Part shown: positions 7,906 through 16,610 of the stretch, one piece after another
Layout of the letters: each line of letters begins with the position of its first letter
Position numbering within the stretch: position 1 is the stretch's first letter
Assembly (NCBI RefSeq): GCF_014837015.1
Contig: NZ_JACSPT010000002.1
Coordinates: forward strand, 62,001 to 126,000
Reading direction: 5' to 3'
Source of the DNA: Acinetobacter pecorum
Lineage (GTDB): Bacteria; Pseudomonadota; Gammaproteobacteria; Pseudomonadales; Moraxellaceae
Length of the DNA: 64,000 nucleotides
Notes under the pieces: model-generated
Databases searched by the model: none
What the model was told of the DNA's origin: nothing
What the model saw: only the letters and a program-made list of their open reading frames with translations
Position numbers and translations under genes: made by a program

Positions 7906-8574
7906 ATGAGCTGTACTTTCCAATTCCCCAAAGCCCCCGAGCATTTACTTCAAGTCTTACATGAGGTAATCCCTGGTTGTGAGTTGCTGGCACAGCAATT
8001 GCCTGAAACGCCAATTTCACTTTGGCTGATTCCACCAGTATTTCCGGCAGATAAGCTGGATGATGAAGTGATTCGTCGCATCTGGAATGATACGCCGTAC
8101 TGGATCTTCTGCTGGGCATCAGGATTGGCGATGGCTCAATGGCTATTGGCAGAGCCGCATCATGTCAAAGATAAGGTGGTGCTGGATTTTGGTGCAGGGT
8201 CGGGTGTAGTAGCAATTGCCGCAAAAATGGCGGGCGCGAAACGTGTGATTTGTTGTGACATCGATCAGGTCAGTCTGGAGGCATGTCGGGCCAATGCTGA
8301 GCTGAATGATATCGAGCTTGAATATCTGGATGATCTATATAAAGCCGAGCAGGTGGATATTCTGTTAGCTGCAGATGTGCTTTATGATCAGTGCAACCGT
8401 TTCTTCTTGGACGAGTTTTTAAAATTTGCCCCTGAGGTATGGGTTGCAGATAGTCGGGTCAAAAACTTTAGCCATCCCCTATACGAAAAACTGGAGGAAC
8501 GCAGCGCAACGACCTGGCCAGATTTAGATGAATCACCCGAGTTTCGTAATGTCAGTTTTTATAAAACCCTTTAA
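7906..8574 (+). CDS. Class I SAM-dependent methyltransferase, ETF-beta lysine methyltransferase-like
   Basis: 222 residues. The SAM-binding motif I is VVLDFGAGSGVVAIAAKMAG at about 90-109, followed by the acidic motif II CDID and motif IV LLAADVLYD. The motif PYWIFCWASG just before the SAM domain is typical of the METTL20-like protein lysine methyltransferases that act on electron-transfer flavoprotein beta or ribosomal proteins. No domain for nucleic acid binding is seen. It stands alone between a repeat and a terminator. The substrate is inferred from the family only. Confidence 0.8.
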   Translation: MSCTFQFPKAPEHLLQVLHEVIPGCELLAQQLPETPISLWLIPPVFPADKLDDEVIRRIWNDTPYWIFCWASGLAMAQWLLAEPHHVKDKVVLDFGAGSGVVAIAAKMAGAKRVICCDIDQVSLEACRANAELNDIELEYLDDLYKAEQVDILLAADVLYDQCNRFFLDEFLKFAPEVWVADSRVKNFSHPLYEKLEERSATTWPDLDESPEFRNVSFYKTL

Positions 8575-8582
8575 AGTTTAAA

Positions 8583-8609
8583 AATAAAAGGGCTGTTAGC
8601 CCTTTTATT
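8583..8609. terminator. Bidirectional intrinsic terminator
   Basis: AATAAAAGGGC-tgtta-GCCCTTTTATT, a perfect 11-bp stem between two convergent genes, with A- and T-rich flanks on both sides. Confidence 0.9.
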
Positions 8610-8635
8610 GCCTCATTTTAAATAAGTATCAGTGA

Positions 8636-9058
8636 TTAAGAGCAAGTATAACGAATTACACGCATGATCGTCGGACGGGCATCTAAGGCTTCGCGTGCAC
8701 CGGGGTTATCGCTATTATATAAATCAGGTGTATTACTTAAGCTGATTTGCGTACGGCTGTTCCCTAATTGTCGGCCATATTGTTCTTGTTCCGCAGTGGG
8801 ATTGGGAATTTCATTTATGCTTAGAATCTGGATATTGTAAGTTTTAGAGTTGCCTAAAACCTGTCTGCAAGCGGCTTGCAGGCGGTTTCCATCTTGGCTT
8901 GGTCGCCCTGCGAGTGTATAGCTCAGGGTCGCAGCATTTTCTGAACGCTCCAGGACTTCATAACCTGTCTGGCCATTAAATTGTTGTGGTGCTGTCTGGC
9001 ATGCGCTGATGAGTAGACTGCTGAGACCTAATCCTAAAAAAATTGTGGTTTTATTCAT
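8636..9058 (-). CDS. Putative lipoprotein of unknown function
   Basis: 140 residues from the ATG at 9058, which has AGGGAA 9 nt upstream; a longer in-frame extension to 9145 lacks this support. The N-terminus is a lipoprotein signal (MNKTTIFLGLGLSSLLISAC) with lipobox ISAC. The mature part has cysteines in AACRQVLG and at RYTCS near the C-terminus that could form a disulphide. No known domain is recognised. It is probably anchored to the inner or outer membrane, on the periplasmic side. It lies downstream of the pckG terminator and is likely transcribed by itself. Confidence 0.75.
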   Translation of the reverse strand: MNKTTIFLGLGLSSLLISACQTAPQQFNGQTGYEVLERSENAATLSYTLAGRPSQDGNRLQAACRQVLGNSKTYNIQILSINEIPNPTAEQEQYGRQLGNSRTQISLSNTPDLYNSDNPGAREALDARPTIMRVIRYTCS

Positions 9059-9149
9059 AGTTATATTCCCTGATGTATTGTCCCGAGTATGCCATAGTTT
9101 GCCAGATCTGTTGATCTGGCGAATTGTGATCAATTGTTTAGACACCTAA

Positions 9150-9174
9150 TAAAAAAGGCCGCTTACGCGACCTT
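9150..9174 (-). terminator. Intrinsic terminator of pckG
   Basis: Minus strand: AAGGTCGC-gtaa-GCGGCCTT (one G-U pair) followed by TTTT, 20 nt after the pckG stop. Confidence 0.85.
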
Positions 9175-9192
9175 CTTAAATTAAATCAGCAC

Positions 9193-11022
9193 TTAAGCAG
9201 ATTTAACAGCTTCAAGTAATTCAGCTTGACGTTTTTTCAACGCTTCAGGTAAACGATCACCTAATTTGTTAAATAATTCAGTGTGGCTTTCAAGCTCTTT
9301 GATCCATTGATCTTTGTCTTGAGAAGTTACCAGGTCAAACTGTTCTTTAGAGAAATCAGTACCGTTCCAGTTCAACTGTTCGTAAGTTGGAACACGGCCA
9401 ATTGGAGTCTCAACAGCAGTTGCACGACCTTCACAACGGTCAATGATCCACTCAAGAACACGCATGTTTTGACCGAAACCAGGCCATACGAAGTTGCCTT
9501 CAGCATCACGACGGAACCAGTTCACGTTGTAGATACCTGGAAGCTTGTTGCCTGCAGCAGCAGCTTTCTCGCCCACTTTCTCACCCATTTCTAACCAATG
9601 CGTGAAGTAGTCAGCCATGTTGTAGCCAGCAAATGGCAGCATCGCGAATGGGTCACGACGAACAACACCTTGTTGACCAACAGCAGCGGCAGTGGTTTCA
9701 GAACCCATGGTTGCAGCTTTATACACGCCATCAACCCAATCAATAGCTTCTGAAATTAGCGGTACTGTGTCTGCACGGCGACCACCGAAGATGAACGCAG
9801 AAATTGGAACACCCGCTGGATTTTCCCAATCAGCATCGATAGAAGGGCATTGACCAGCAGCAACGGTGAAACGAGCGTTTGGATGCGCTGCTTTTTCTTC
9901 GCCAGTGTGTGGTTGACCTTTCCAGTTGGTCAGGTTAGCAGGTGCTTCTTTAGTCAGACCTTCCCACCAAACTTCGCCGTTGTCAGTCACAGCAACGTTG
10001 GTATAGATCACGTCTTTGTGCAGTGTAGCCATACAGTTCGGGTTGGTCTTGGTATTAGTACCAGGCGCTACACCGAAGAAACCAGCTTCAGGGTTGATTG
10101 CGTATAGACGACCGTCTTCACCTGGTTTGATCCAGGCAATATCGTCACCTACAGTTTCAATCTTCCAGCCTTCGTAGCCTGCTGGTGGAATCAGCATCGC
10201 GAAGTTTGTTTTACCACAAGCAGATGGGAATGCAGCTGCGATGTAGTGTTTTTCGCCTTGTGGATTTGTCACGCCAAGGATCAGCATGTGTTCAGCTAAC
10301 CAGCCTTGTTGACGACCCATATAAGATGCAATACGTAAAGCTAGGCATTTTTTACCAAGCAATGCATTACCGCCGTAACCAGAACCGTAAGACCAGATTT
10401 CACGCGTTTCTGGATAATGCACGATCCATTTTTCAGGGTTGCAAGGCCAGGCAACGTCTTTTTGACCTTCTTCTAAAGGTGCACCAACTGTGTGTACACA
10501 TGGAACAAATTCGCCATCAGTACCCAAAACGTCATAAACAGCTTTACCCATACGAGCCATTTTAGACATGCTGACTGCTACATAAGGAGAGTCAGTCAGT
10601 TCGATACCGATATGTGCAATATGAGAACCTAAAGGACCCATAGAGAAAGGTACAACGTACAAAGTACGGCCTTTCATAGAACCGTCGAACAAACCGTTCA
10701 GGCGAGCACGCATTTCAGCAGGCGCTTCCCAGTTATTGGTCGCACCAGCGTCTTCTTTGTTTTCTGAACAGATATAAGTACGACCTTCAACACGAGCAAC
10801 GTCAGAAGGATCAGAATTTGCAAGATAAGAACCCGGATGTTTCTCCTGGTTAAGCGCTTGCATTGTGCCGTTAGCGATCATCAAGTCGATATAACGTTGA
10901 TATTCTTCTGCGCTACCGTCACACCATTCAATTTTTGCTGGTTTTGTCAATTTAGCAATTTCTTCCACCCACGCAATAAGCTTAGGGTGACGAACGAATT
11001 CTGGTGCGTTCACTTGGGTCAT
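9193..11022 (-). CDS. pckG: Phosphoenolpyruvate carboxykinase (GTP)
   Basis: 609-residue GTP-dependent PEPCK, which makes phosphoenolpyruvate from oxaloacetate for gluconeogenesis in the cytoplasm. Signatures in order: [17 protein letters not shown], the kinase-1a P-loop [12 protein letters not shown], the kinase-2 region [13 protein letters not shown], and [10 protein letters not shown] of the nucleotide site. The ATG at 11022 (MTQVNAPEF) matches the family start; 13 codons further upstream are open but not supported. It is monocistronic, with its own terminator. The leader carries three GTACAA half-sites, which suggests control by a repressor, as expected for a gene needed on gluconeogenic carbon sources. 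Confidence 0.97.
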   Translation of the reverse strand: MTQVNAPEFVRHPKLIAWVEEIAKLTKPAKIEWCDGSAEEYQRYIDLMIANGTMQALNQEKHPGSYLANSDPSDVARVEGRTYICSENKEDAGATNNWEAPAEMRARLNGLFDGSMKGRTLYVVPFSMGPLGSHIAHIGIELTDSPYVAVSMSKMARMGKAVYDVLGTDGEFVPCVHTVGAPLEEGQKDVAWPCNPEKWIVHYPETREIWSYGSGYGGNALLGKKCLALRIASYMGRQQGWLAEHMLILGVTNPQGEKHYIAAAFPSACGKTNFAMLIPPAGYEGWKIETVGDDIAWIKPGEDGRLYAINPEAGFFGVAPGTNTKTNPNCMATLHKDVIYTNVAVTDNGEVWWEGLTKEAPANLTNWKGQPHTGEEKAAHPNARFTVAAGQCPSIDADWENPAGVPISAFIFGGRRADTVPLISEAIDWVDGVYKAATMGSETTAAAVGQQGVVRRDPFAMLPFAGYNMADYFTHWLEMGEKVGEKAAAAGNKLPGIYNVNWFRRDAEGNFVWPGFGQNMRVLEWIIDRCEGRATAVETPIGRVPTYEQLNWNGTDFSKEQFDLVTSQDKDQWIKELESHTELFNKLGDRLPEALKKRQAELLEAVKSA

Positions 11023-11042
11023 GGTGAGGCCTATCTCAAATG

Positions 11043-11068
11043 TGTACAAAATGTTGTACAAAGTACAA
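11043..11068. promoter_or_regulatory. GTACAA repeat cluster in the pckG leader, candidate operator
   Basis: TTGTAC-aaa-GTACAA is a perfect 15-bp palindrome at 11054-11068, with a third GTACAA-type half-site at 11044-11049, all 22-46 bp before the pckG start. A TTGACC -35-like element lies just upstream on the minus strand. The regulator is unknown. Confidence 0.5.
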
Positions 11069-11437
11069 TCTGGTCAATAAAATACTGGCCAGATGAAATA
11101 TGAAAAAAAAGTGGCTGTATTAAAGCATAAAATCGTAAAAAAAATAAGACCAAAGAAGTGTTGGATTTTATTTGGAATATTATGCTATTTTCGATTTAAA
11201 TATAGAAAAAACAGTTAGATATAAATAAATTCAAAGACTTAATATTGTATTTATTAATTTTATGTATAGTATTTATTTTAATTATTTTATTTAAAATCAA
11301 TAATATAAATAAAATGGTTTAATCTGGTTTGTCATTGATTAAATAAATGGTCACTATTTGAATTTTACATAAAGCCACTATTAATTGTGTATGAATTGGA
11401 CAAAATGCCAATAGGTCTACATTAATCTGAACAAAAA
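11069..11437. other. AT-rich divergent intergenic region
   Basis: About 370 bp between the pckG operator and the lipid-kinase gene. It is very AT-rich with many short A/T palindromes. No ORF with coding character is seen. It must hold the two divergent promoters; no -35/-10 pair stands out. Confidence 0.6.
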
Positions 11438-12376
11438 ATGTCTAATCAATCTAAACCCTTATCGATTATTTATAACCATAATTCTGGTTTTCGTTTACTC
11501 GATCAGCAAGAAAATTATAAGCAATTGATGGAAATTTTTTCAACGCATGGTTATCAGATTAAAAGCTATGAAATCAATGATTCACAGCAATTTAAAACAA
11601 TTATGGCCGAAGTTTTGCTGCGCCATCAGCAGTCTGTCGAACCTGGGGTAGTGGTCGCAGCTGGTGGAGATGGAACATTGAACTCTGTCGCAAAACATTT
11701 ACTTGAAACGCAGATTCCGGTAGGTATTTTGCCCTTAGGTACTTTTAATTATGTAGCAAGGTTGCTGGGTATTCCTTTGGACTTGGTTGAAGCCGCACAA
11801 GTCATTGCCACAGGTCAGATTAAATCTATTCATGTCGCTCGTATTAATCAGGAAATTTATCTGAATAATGCCAGTTTGGGACTCTATCCTTTATTTATAA
11901 AAAAGCGTGAAGATTACAACCGGATCTTTGGGCGGCTACCTATACATGCCTATACCTCTGCGCTAGATGTGCTGATTCGCGATCGCAAAGAATTAAAACT
12001 CAAAATCTGGGTAGATCAAAAAAAATACCCGGTTAAAACTCCCCTGATTTTTTTTGGTAATAATCCACTACAACTGGCCGAAATGAAAATGCGGATTGCT
12101 CAGGCTGCGGAACAGGGGAAGGTTGCCGGTGTCGTGGTCGCTAAAAGTGACAAAATGACGTTGTTTAAGCTGGTATATCAGCTCATCCGGGGCAAGATTG
12201 ATGAAGCATCGGATGTGTATAGTTTTGCTGCGGATCAGGTACGGATTGAATCTAGACGTAACAAGCTGATGATTGCTATAGATGGAGAGACTGTAGAAAT
12301 GACACCTCCTCTAAATATTTCAGTTTTAAAAAATGCTTTAAATGTAATGGTGCCGCATGATTCTACATCTTTCTGA
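11438..12376 (+). CDS. Diacylglycerol/sphingosine kinase-like lipid kinase (YegS/BmrU type)
   Basis: 312 residues. The catalytic domain carries VVVAAGGDGTLNSVAKHLLE (about 68-87) with the nucleotide-binding GGDGT and the second motif GILPLGTFNYVARLLGIP; the canonical PLGTGN is PLGTFN here. A beta-rich C-terminal domain follows. Family members phosphorylate diacylglycerol, phosphatidylglycerol or related lipids at the inner membrane surface. Its last 20 bp overlap the start of a calcineurin-like phosphoesterase, so the two are translationally coupled and probably act on related substrates. The exact lipid is unknown. Confidence 0.85.
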   Translation: MSNQSKPLSIIYNHNSGFRLLDQQENYKQLMEIFSTHGYQIKSYEINDSQQFKTIMAEVLLRHQQSVEPGVVVAAGGDGTLNSVAKHLLETQIPVGILPLGTFNYVARLLGIPLDLVEAAQVIATGQIKSIHVARINQEIYLNNASLGLYPLFIKKREDYNRIFGRLPIHAYTSALDVLIRDRKELKLKIWVDQKKYPVKTPLIFFGNNPLQLAEMKMRIAQAAEQGKVAGVVVAKSDKMTLFKLVYQLIRGKIDEASDVYSFAADQVRIESRRNKLMIAIDGETVEMTPPLNISVLKNALNVMVPHDSTSF

Positions 12377-13133
12377 TCTGCATTTTGGTACAGAAAGACC
12401 GGAGTGTTTAAAAGCGATTCAACAATTTTGCCAGTCTCACCCATTGGAGGCGGTAGTGGTGAGTGGTGATCTGACGCAACGTGCGCGTTTTGGTCAGTTC
12501 TTTGACTGTAAGAAATTTCTGGATCAGCTCAATACACCTTATATGGTAATTCCAGGTAATCATGATATTCCGCTTTATCATTTGTGGAACCGGTTTTTCA
12601 ATCCATTCACCCGCTACCAGATTTTTTTTGGCGAACTGGAGCCGGTGTTTGAAACAGAAAACTTTTACCTGATTGGCGTGAATTCAATCCGGCGCCGGTA
12701 TCATACCAAAGGACATTTATCGCTTGAGCAGATTCAACGTATTGATATGAAGCTGGCCCAAGCACCGGTTTCCAAACTAAAAATCATTGTCAGCCATCAA
12801 CCTTTTTATGTGCCTTCTCAAAACAAGCGCGGTTTCAAGGACAGCCCACTGATGGCTAAAATTGCGTTACAAGCCTGGGCGGAGCATGGCCTGTTTGGTG
12901 TGTTGCATGGACATCTGCATCAACCGGCGACTTATGATCTGAACCAGATATTTGAGCTAGGATTGGATCATCCGGTTTACGATGTACATGCGGGGACTTC
13001 TGCCTCAAATCGTCTGCATCAAAATGAACCTAATAGCTTTAACCTGATTGATGCCACAGGAAACATTTCTCAATATCTGTTCGATGAAATGACACAATCT
13101 TTTGTGTTTAAAGCTGATCTGCCCAAGAAATAG
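12357..13133 (+). CDS. Calcineurin-like metallophosphoesterase
   Basis: 258 residues. The metal-binding motifs appear in order: HLSDLHFG (residue 4 on), VVSGDLTQRA, VIPGNHDIP, IIVSHQPF and VLHGHLHQ, giving the complete dinuclear metallophosphoesterase site of the cyclic-nucleotide/UDP-diacylglucosamine type. No signal peptide is present. It begins inside the lipid-kinase gene (20-bp overlap), so it is made with the kinase. A kinase-phosphatase pair acting on a phospholipid is plausible but inferred. The next gene, groES, has its own promoter. Confidence 0.88.
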   Translation: MILHLSDLHFGTERPECLKAIQQFCQSHPLEAVVVSGDLTQRARFGQFFDCKKFLDQLNTPYMVIPGNHDIPLYHLWNRFFNPFTRYQIFFGELEPVFETENFYLIGVNSIRRRYHTKGHLSLEQIQRIDMKLAQAPVSKLKIIVSHQPFYVPSQNKRGFKDSPLMAKIALQAWAEHGLFGVLHGHLHQPATYDLNQIFELGLDHPVYDVHAGTSASNRLHQNEPNSFNLIDATGNISQYLFDEMTQSFVFKADLPKK

Positions 13134-13183
13134 ACGAAAATTAAGAATTCTTTAAAAAAAACCAATTTTTTTTCATTTTTGCC

Positions 13184-13210
13184 CTTGAAGCGTTTTATTC
13201 CATCTCCATA
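13184..13210 (+). promoter_or_regulatory. Sigma-32-like heat-shock promoter of groESL
   Basis: CTTGAAG (13184-13190) and CTCCATA (13204-13210) with a 13-bp spacer match the sigma-32 consensus CTTGAAA / CCCCAT-T. It lies about 93 bp before the groES start. Confidence 0.75.
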
Positions 13211-13217
13211 AAAGTGA

Positions 13218-13264
13218 CATCAAAAATTTTTGATGATGACCCATGGAATAATTAAGTCGTCATC
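13218..13264 (+). other. Stem-loops in the groESL leader
   Basis: CATCAAAAA/TTTTTGATG is a perfect 18-bp palindrome (13218-13235). GATGATGAC (13232-13240) can instead pair with GTCGTCATC (13256-13264), so the two hairpins overlap. Neither covers the Shine-Dalgarno at 13293. Confidence 0.5.
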
Positions 13265-13302
13265 AGTGACCTTAAAAAAGACTTAGTCTGATGGAGTTAT
13301 TT

Positions 13303-13593
13303 ATGAGCAACATTCGTCCATTACATGATCGCGTTGTTATTCGTCGTGTTGAAGAAGAAACTAAAACAGCGGGAGGGATTTTACTTCCTGGTTCGGCTGC
13401 TGAAAAACCTGCTCAAGGGGAAGTTATTGCAGTTGGTAATGGTCAAATCACCGACAATGGTGTACGTGCACTAGATGTAAAAGTTGGCGACAAAGTATTG
13501 TTCGGTACGTATGCAGGTACTACTGTAAAAGTAGACGGTGAAGAGCTTTTAATCATGAAAGAATCTGACATTTTAGCAGTATTAGAAGCTTAA
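13303..13593 (+). CDS. groES: Co-chaperonin GroES
   Basis: 96 residues. The seven-membered GroES ring caps GroEL and closes the folding cage. The N-terminus [16 protein letters not shown], the mobile loop [18 protein letters not shown] and the VGDKVLFG core are typical. The ATG at 13303 has GGAG 6 nt upstream; an in-frame ATG at 13291 overlaps that site and is rejected. First gene of the groESL operon behind a sigma-32-like promoter. Confidence 0.98.
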   Translation: MSNIRPLHDRVVIRRVEEETKTAGGILLPGSAAEKPAQGEVIAVGNGQITDNGVRALDVKVGDKVLFGTYAGTTVKVDGEELLIMKESDILAVLEA

Positions 13594-13647
13594 TCTACGC
13601 TAAAAAGTTTTATTCGTTCCAAATCAGATTTTGTAAAGATACAATAA

Positions 13648-15297
<1,650 letters not shown>

Positions 15298-15318
15298 TTC
15301 ATCAGCTGATCATTTCAT

Positions 15319-15350
15319 AAAAAAATCCCCGCAATTGCGGGGATTTTTTG
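15319..15350. terminator. groESL terminator; 30-nt core identical to the one at 18444
   Basis: ATCCCCGC-aatt-GCGGGGAT with A and T runs on either side. The 30-nt core is repeated exactly after the autotransporter gene 3.1 kb downstream. Confidence 0.92.
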
Positions 15351-15505
15351 ATTAAAAAATATGGTTTCCTTTAATAAGTAAAATTAAGTGATTGATTGAA
15401 ATTGTTTTTTGCTTATGAACCAGGTCACAGTTTTATAGACAAAAGTATATTTTGCGGCTTTTTTATTGGTTTTTTATTGTAGATGGTTTATGATTTAATC
15501 AAATA

Positions 15506-15703
15506 TTGATTTATTATTTTAAGTATGGAACAGAAAAAAAGGCATGTTTAGGAACTTGTTATGATCCTATAGATTCAGTGGTCATTAAAAAAAATGAGCT
15601 GAAAAGATTATATGCAAAAATAAGAGAATATGAAGATTTGCTTGAGATCTACAGGAAGGAGAAGCAACATTATATGAAGCTTCTACATAATAAATTATCT
15701 TAG
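15506..15703 (+). CDS. Small coiled-coil hypothetical protein
   Basis: 65 residues from a TTG; no ATG or good Shine-Dalgarno is present, so start and reality are uncertain. The C-terminal two-thirds (KKNELKRLYAKIREYEDLL and onward) look like a charged coiled coil, and a Cys-x4-Cys pair sits near the N-terminus (ACLGTCYD). Not recognised. It converges with the XRE gene on the other strand, overlapping it by 9 bp. It could be a phage-derived fragment. Confidence 0.35.
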   Translation: MIYYFKYGTEKKACLGTCYDPIDSVVIKKNELKRLYAKIREYEDLLEIYRKEKQHYMKLLHNKLS

Positions 15704-16069
15704 AATTTCATCTATCAATGAAGTAACCAGTTTCTTTTGAGAATTACTTAATCTTCTGAATTTCAATAGAAAATCTAAATCCATTGACTCTAATGAATTA
15801 CTATTAGGTGTATTTATTTGATCAATGTCTCCAAAACGTAACCATTGATTAGATACATTTAACCATAAGGCTAATATGGCTAACTTATCCTGATTAGGAA
15901 TTGCTTTACCTAATAACCAGTTATTGGCTGACTGTACACTGATAGGTTGACCATTGTAACGGTTGTTAAATTCATTCGCCAAGTAAGTGGGACTAATAGG
16001 ATGCTTTGCTTCCAGCAAAGCTTTATTTAAGCGTTCAGCAAATAGCTTTTTTTCTTGTTGATTACTCAT
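15695..16069 (-). CDS. XRE-like helix-turn-helix regulator
   Basis: 124 residues. A Cro/C1-type helix-turn-helix is read at about 15-75: ISPTYLANEFNNRYN, then ISVQSANNWLLGKAIPNQDKL and a WLNVSNQWLRFG segment typical of phage-like repressors in Gammaproteobacteria. A short helical C-terminus (LSNSQKKLVTSLIDEIL) may dimerise. Its targets are unknown; the divergent autotransporter gene is the nearest large gene. The long AT-rich upstream region contains a tiny ORF with an exceptionally strong Shine-Dalgarno on the same strand. Confidence 0.75.
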   Translation of the reverse strand: MSNQQEKKLFAERLNKALLEAKHPISPTYLANEFNNRYNGQPISVQSANNWLLGKAIPNQDKLAILALWLNVSNQWLRFGDIDQINTPNSNSLESMDLDFLLKFRRLSNSQKKLVTSLIDEILR

Positions 16070-16153
16070 AATCCAAAATAAATCATATACCTTTTTGTAT
16101 TTTATGCTTTTTGTACAATTATTTGTTTATTAAATTGTAGCTTTAAAGTTAAA

Positions 16154-16210
16154 TTAATCAAAAAACAAAAAATATATTAAATAAAAAACAAACTTGTGAT
16201 CTCTATCCAA
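16154..16210 (-). CDS. Putative 18-residue hydrophobic leader peptide
   Basis: On the minus strand AAAAAGGAGGTGATACC is a near-perfect full complement to the 16S rRNA 3' end. Seven nucleotides after GGAGG a TTG opens MDRDHKFVFYLIYFLFFD. The strand and location place it 85 nt upstream of the XRE start. It may be a leader peptide, a small hydrophobic toxin-like peptide, or chance. Confidence 0.25.
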   Translation of the reverse strand: MDRDHKFVFYLIYFLFFD

Positions 16211-16551
16211 GGTATCACCTCCTTTTTGTAGCGGCCTCCTAAGATGAAAAGGACTATTGAGATACGAAAAGTTATTTATTAGATTAACTTAATTAGTAAA
16301 ATTTCCACAAATTTATATCAACTTTCACTTTATATATATTTTTTTGCGTATCGTATTTTATAATTAACTAATTGAAATTAATAAATATTTATATTTTGTT
16401 AATACCTCTAGGTAATTATTGCTTTAAAATTAAATCAAATATTGATTGATATTATTGTTTCTTTTTGTTTATTATTGCTGCAGAACCGCTATGACAGCGG
16501 TTTGTAGTGGATGGCAGTCTCCAGAACAACCAGACATTCAAATCAGTTTTG

Positions 16552-16589
16552 CTGGTTTACATCAATCCTAGGGTAGACCAGTCTTTTTA
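16552..16589 (+). promoter_or_regulatory. Terminator-like stem in the autotransporter leader
   Basis: CTGGTTTA (16552-16559) pairs with TAGACCAG (16574-16581; one G-U) and is followed by TCTTTTTA, about 20 bp before the start of the autotransporter gene. This could attenuate transcription or simply mark an upstream transcript end. Confidence 0.4.
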
Positions 16590-16610
16590 TAAAAATTGAA
16601 GGAAATTTAT

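Larger units (their letters stand above)
16070..16610. other. Long AT-rich divergent leader region (XRE / autotransporter)
   Basis: About 540 bp with no ordinary gene. Toward the XRE side it holds two GGAGG motifs on the minus strand (around 16217-16240) and an 18-codon hydrophobic ORF. Toward the autotransporter it holds the hairpin AACCGCT-atgac-AGCGGTT (16484-16502) and a second stem at 16552-16581. The centre is almost pure A/T. Confidence 0.6.

Noticed and set aside
13204-13296. CTCCAT pairing with ATGGAG as a groES RNA thermometer
   Set aside because: CTCCAT is inside the -10 element of the promoter, so it is not part of the transcript; no other element covers the Shine-Dalgarno.
16200-16230. 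Similarity to the 16S rRNA 3' end (ATCACCTCCTTT) as an rRNA fragment
   Set aside because: Similarity is limited to the anti-Shine-Dalgarno core; the flanks do not match rRNA. Read instead as a Shine-Dalgarno on the other strand.
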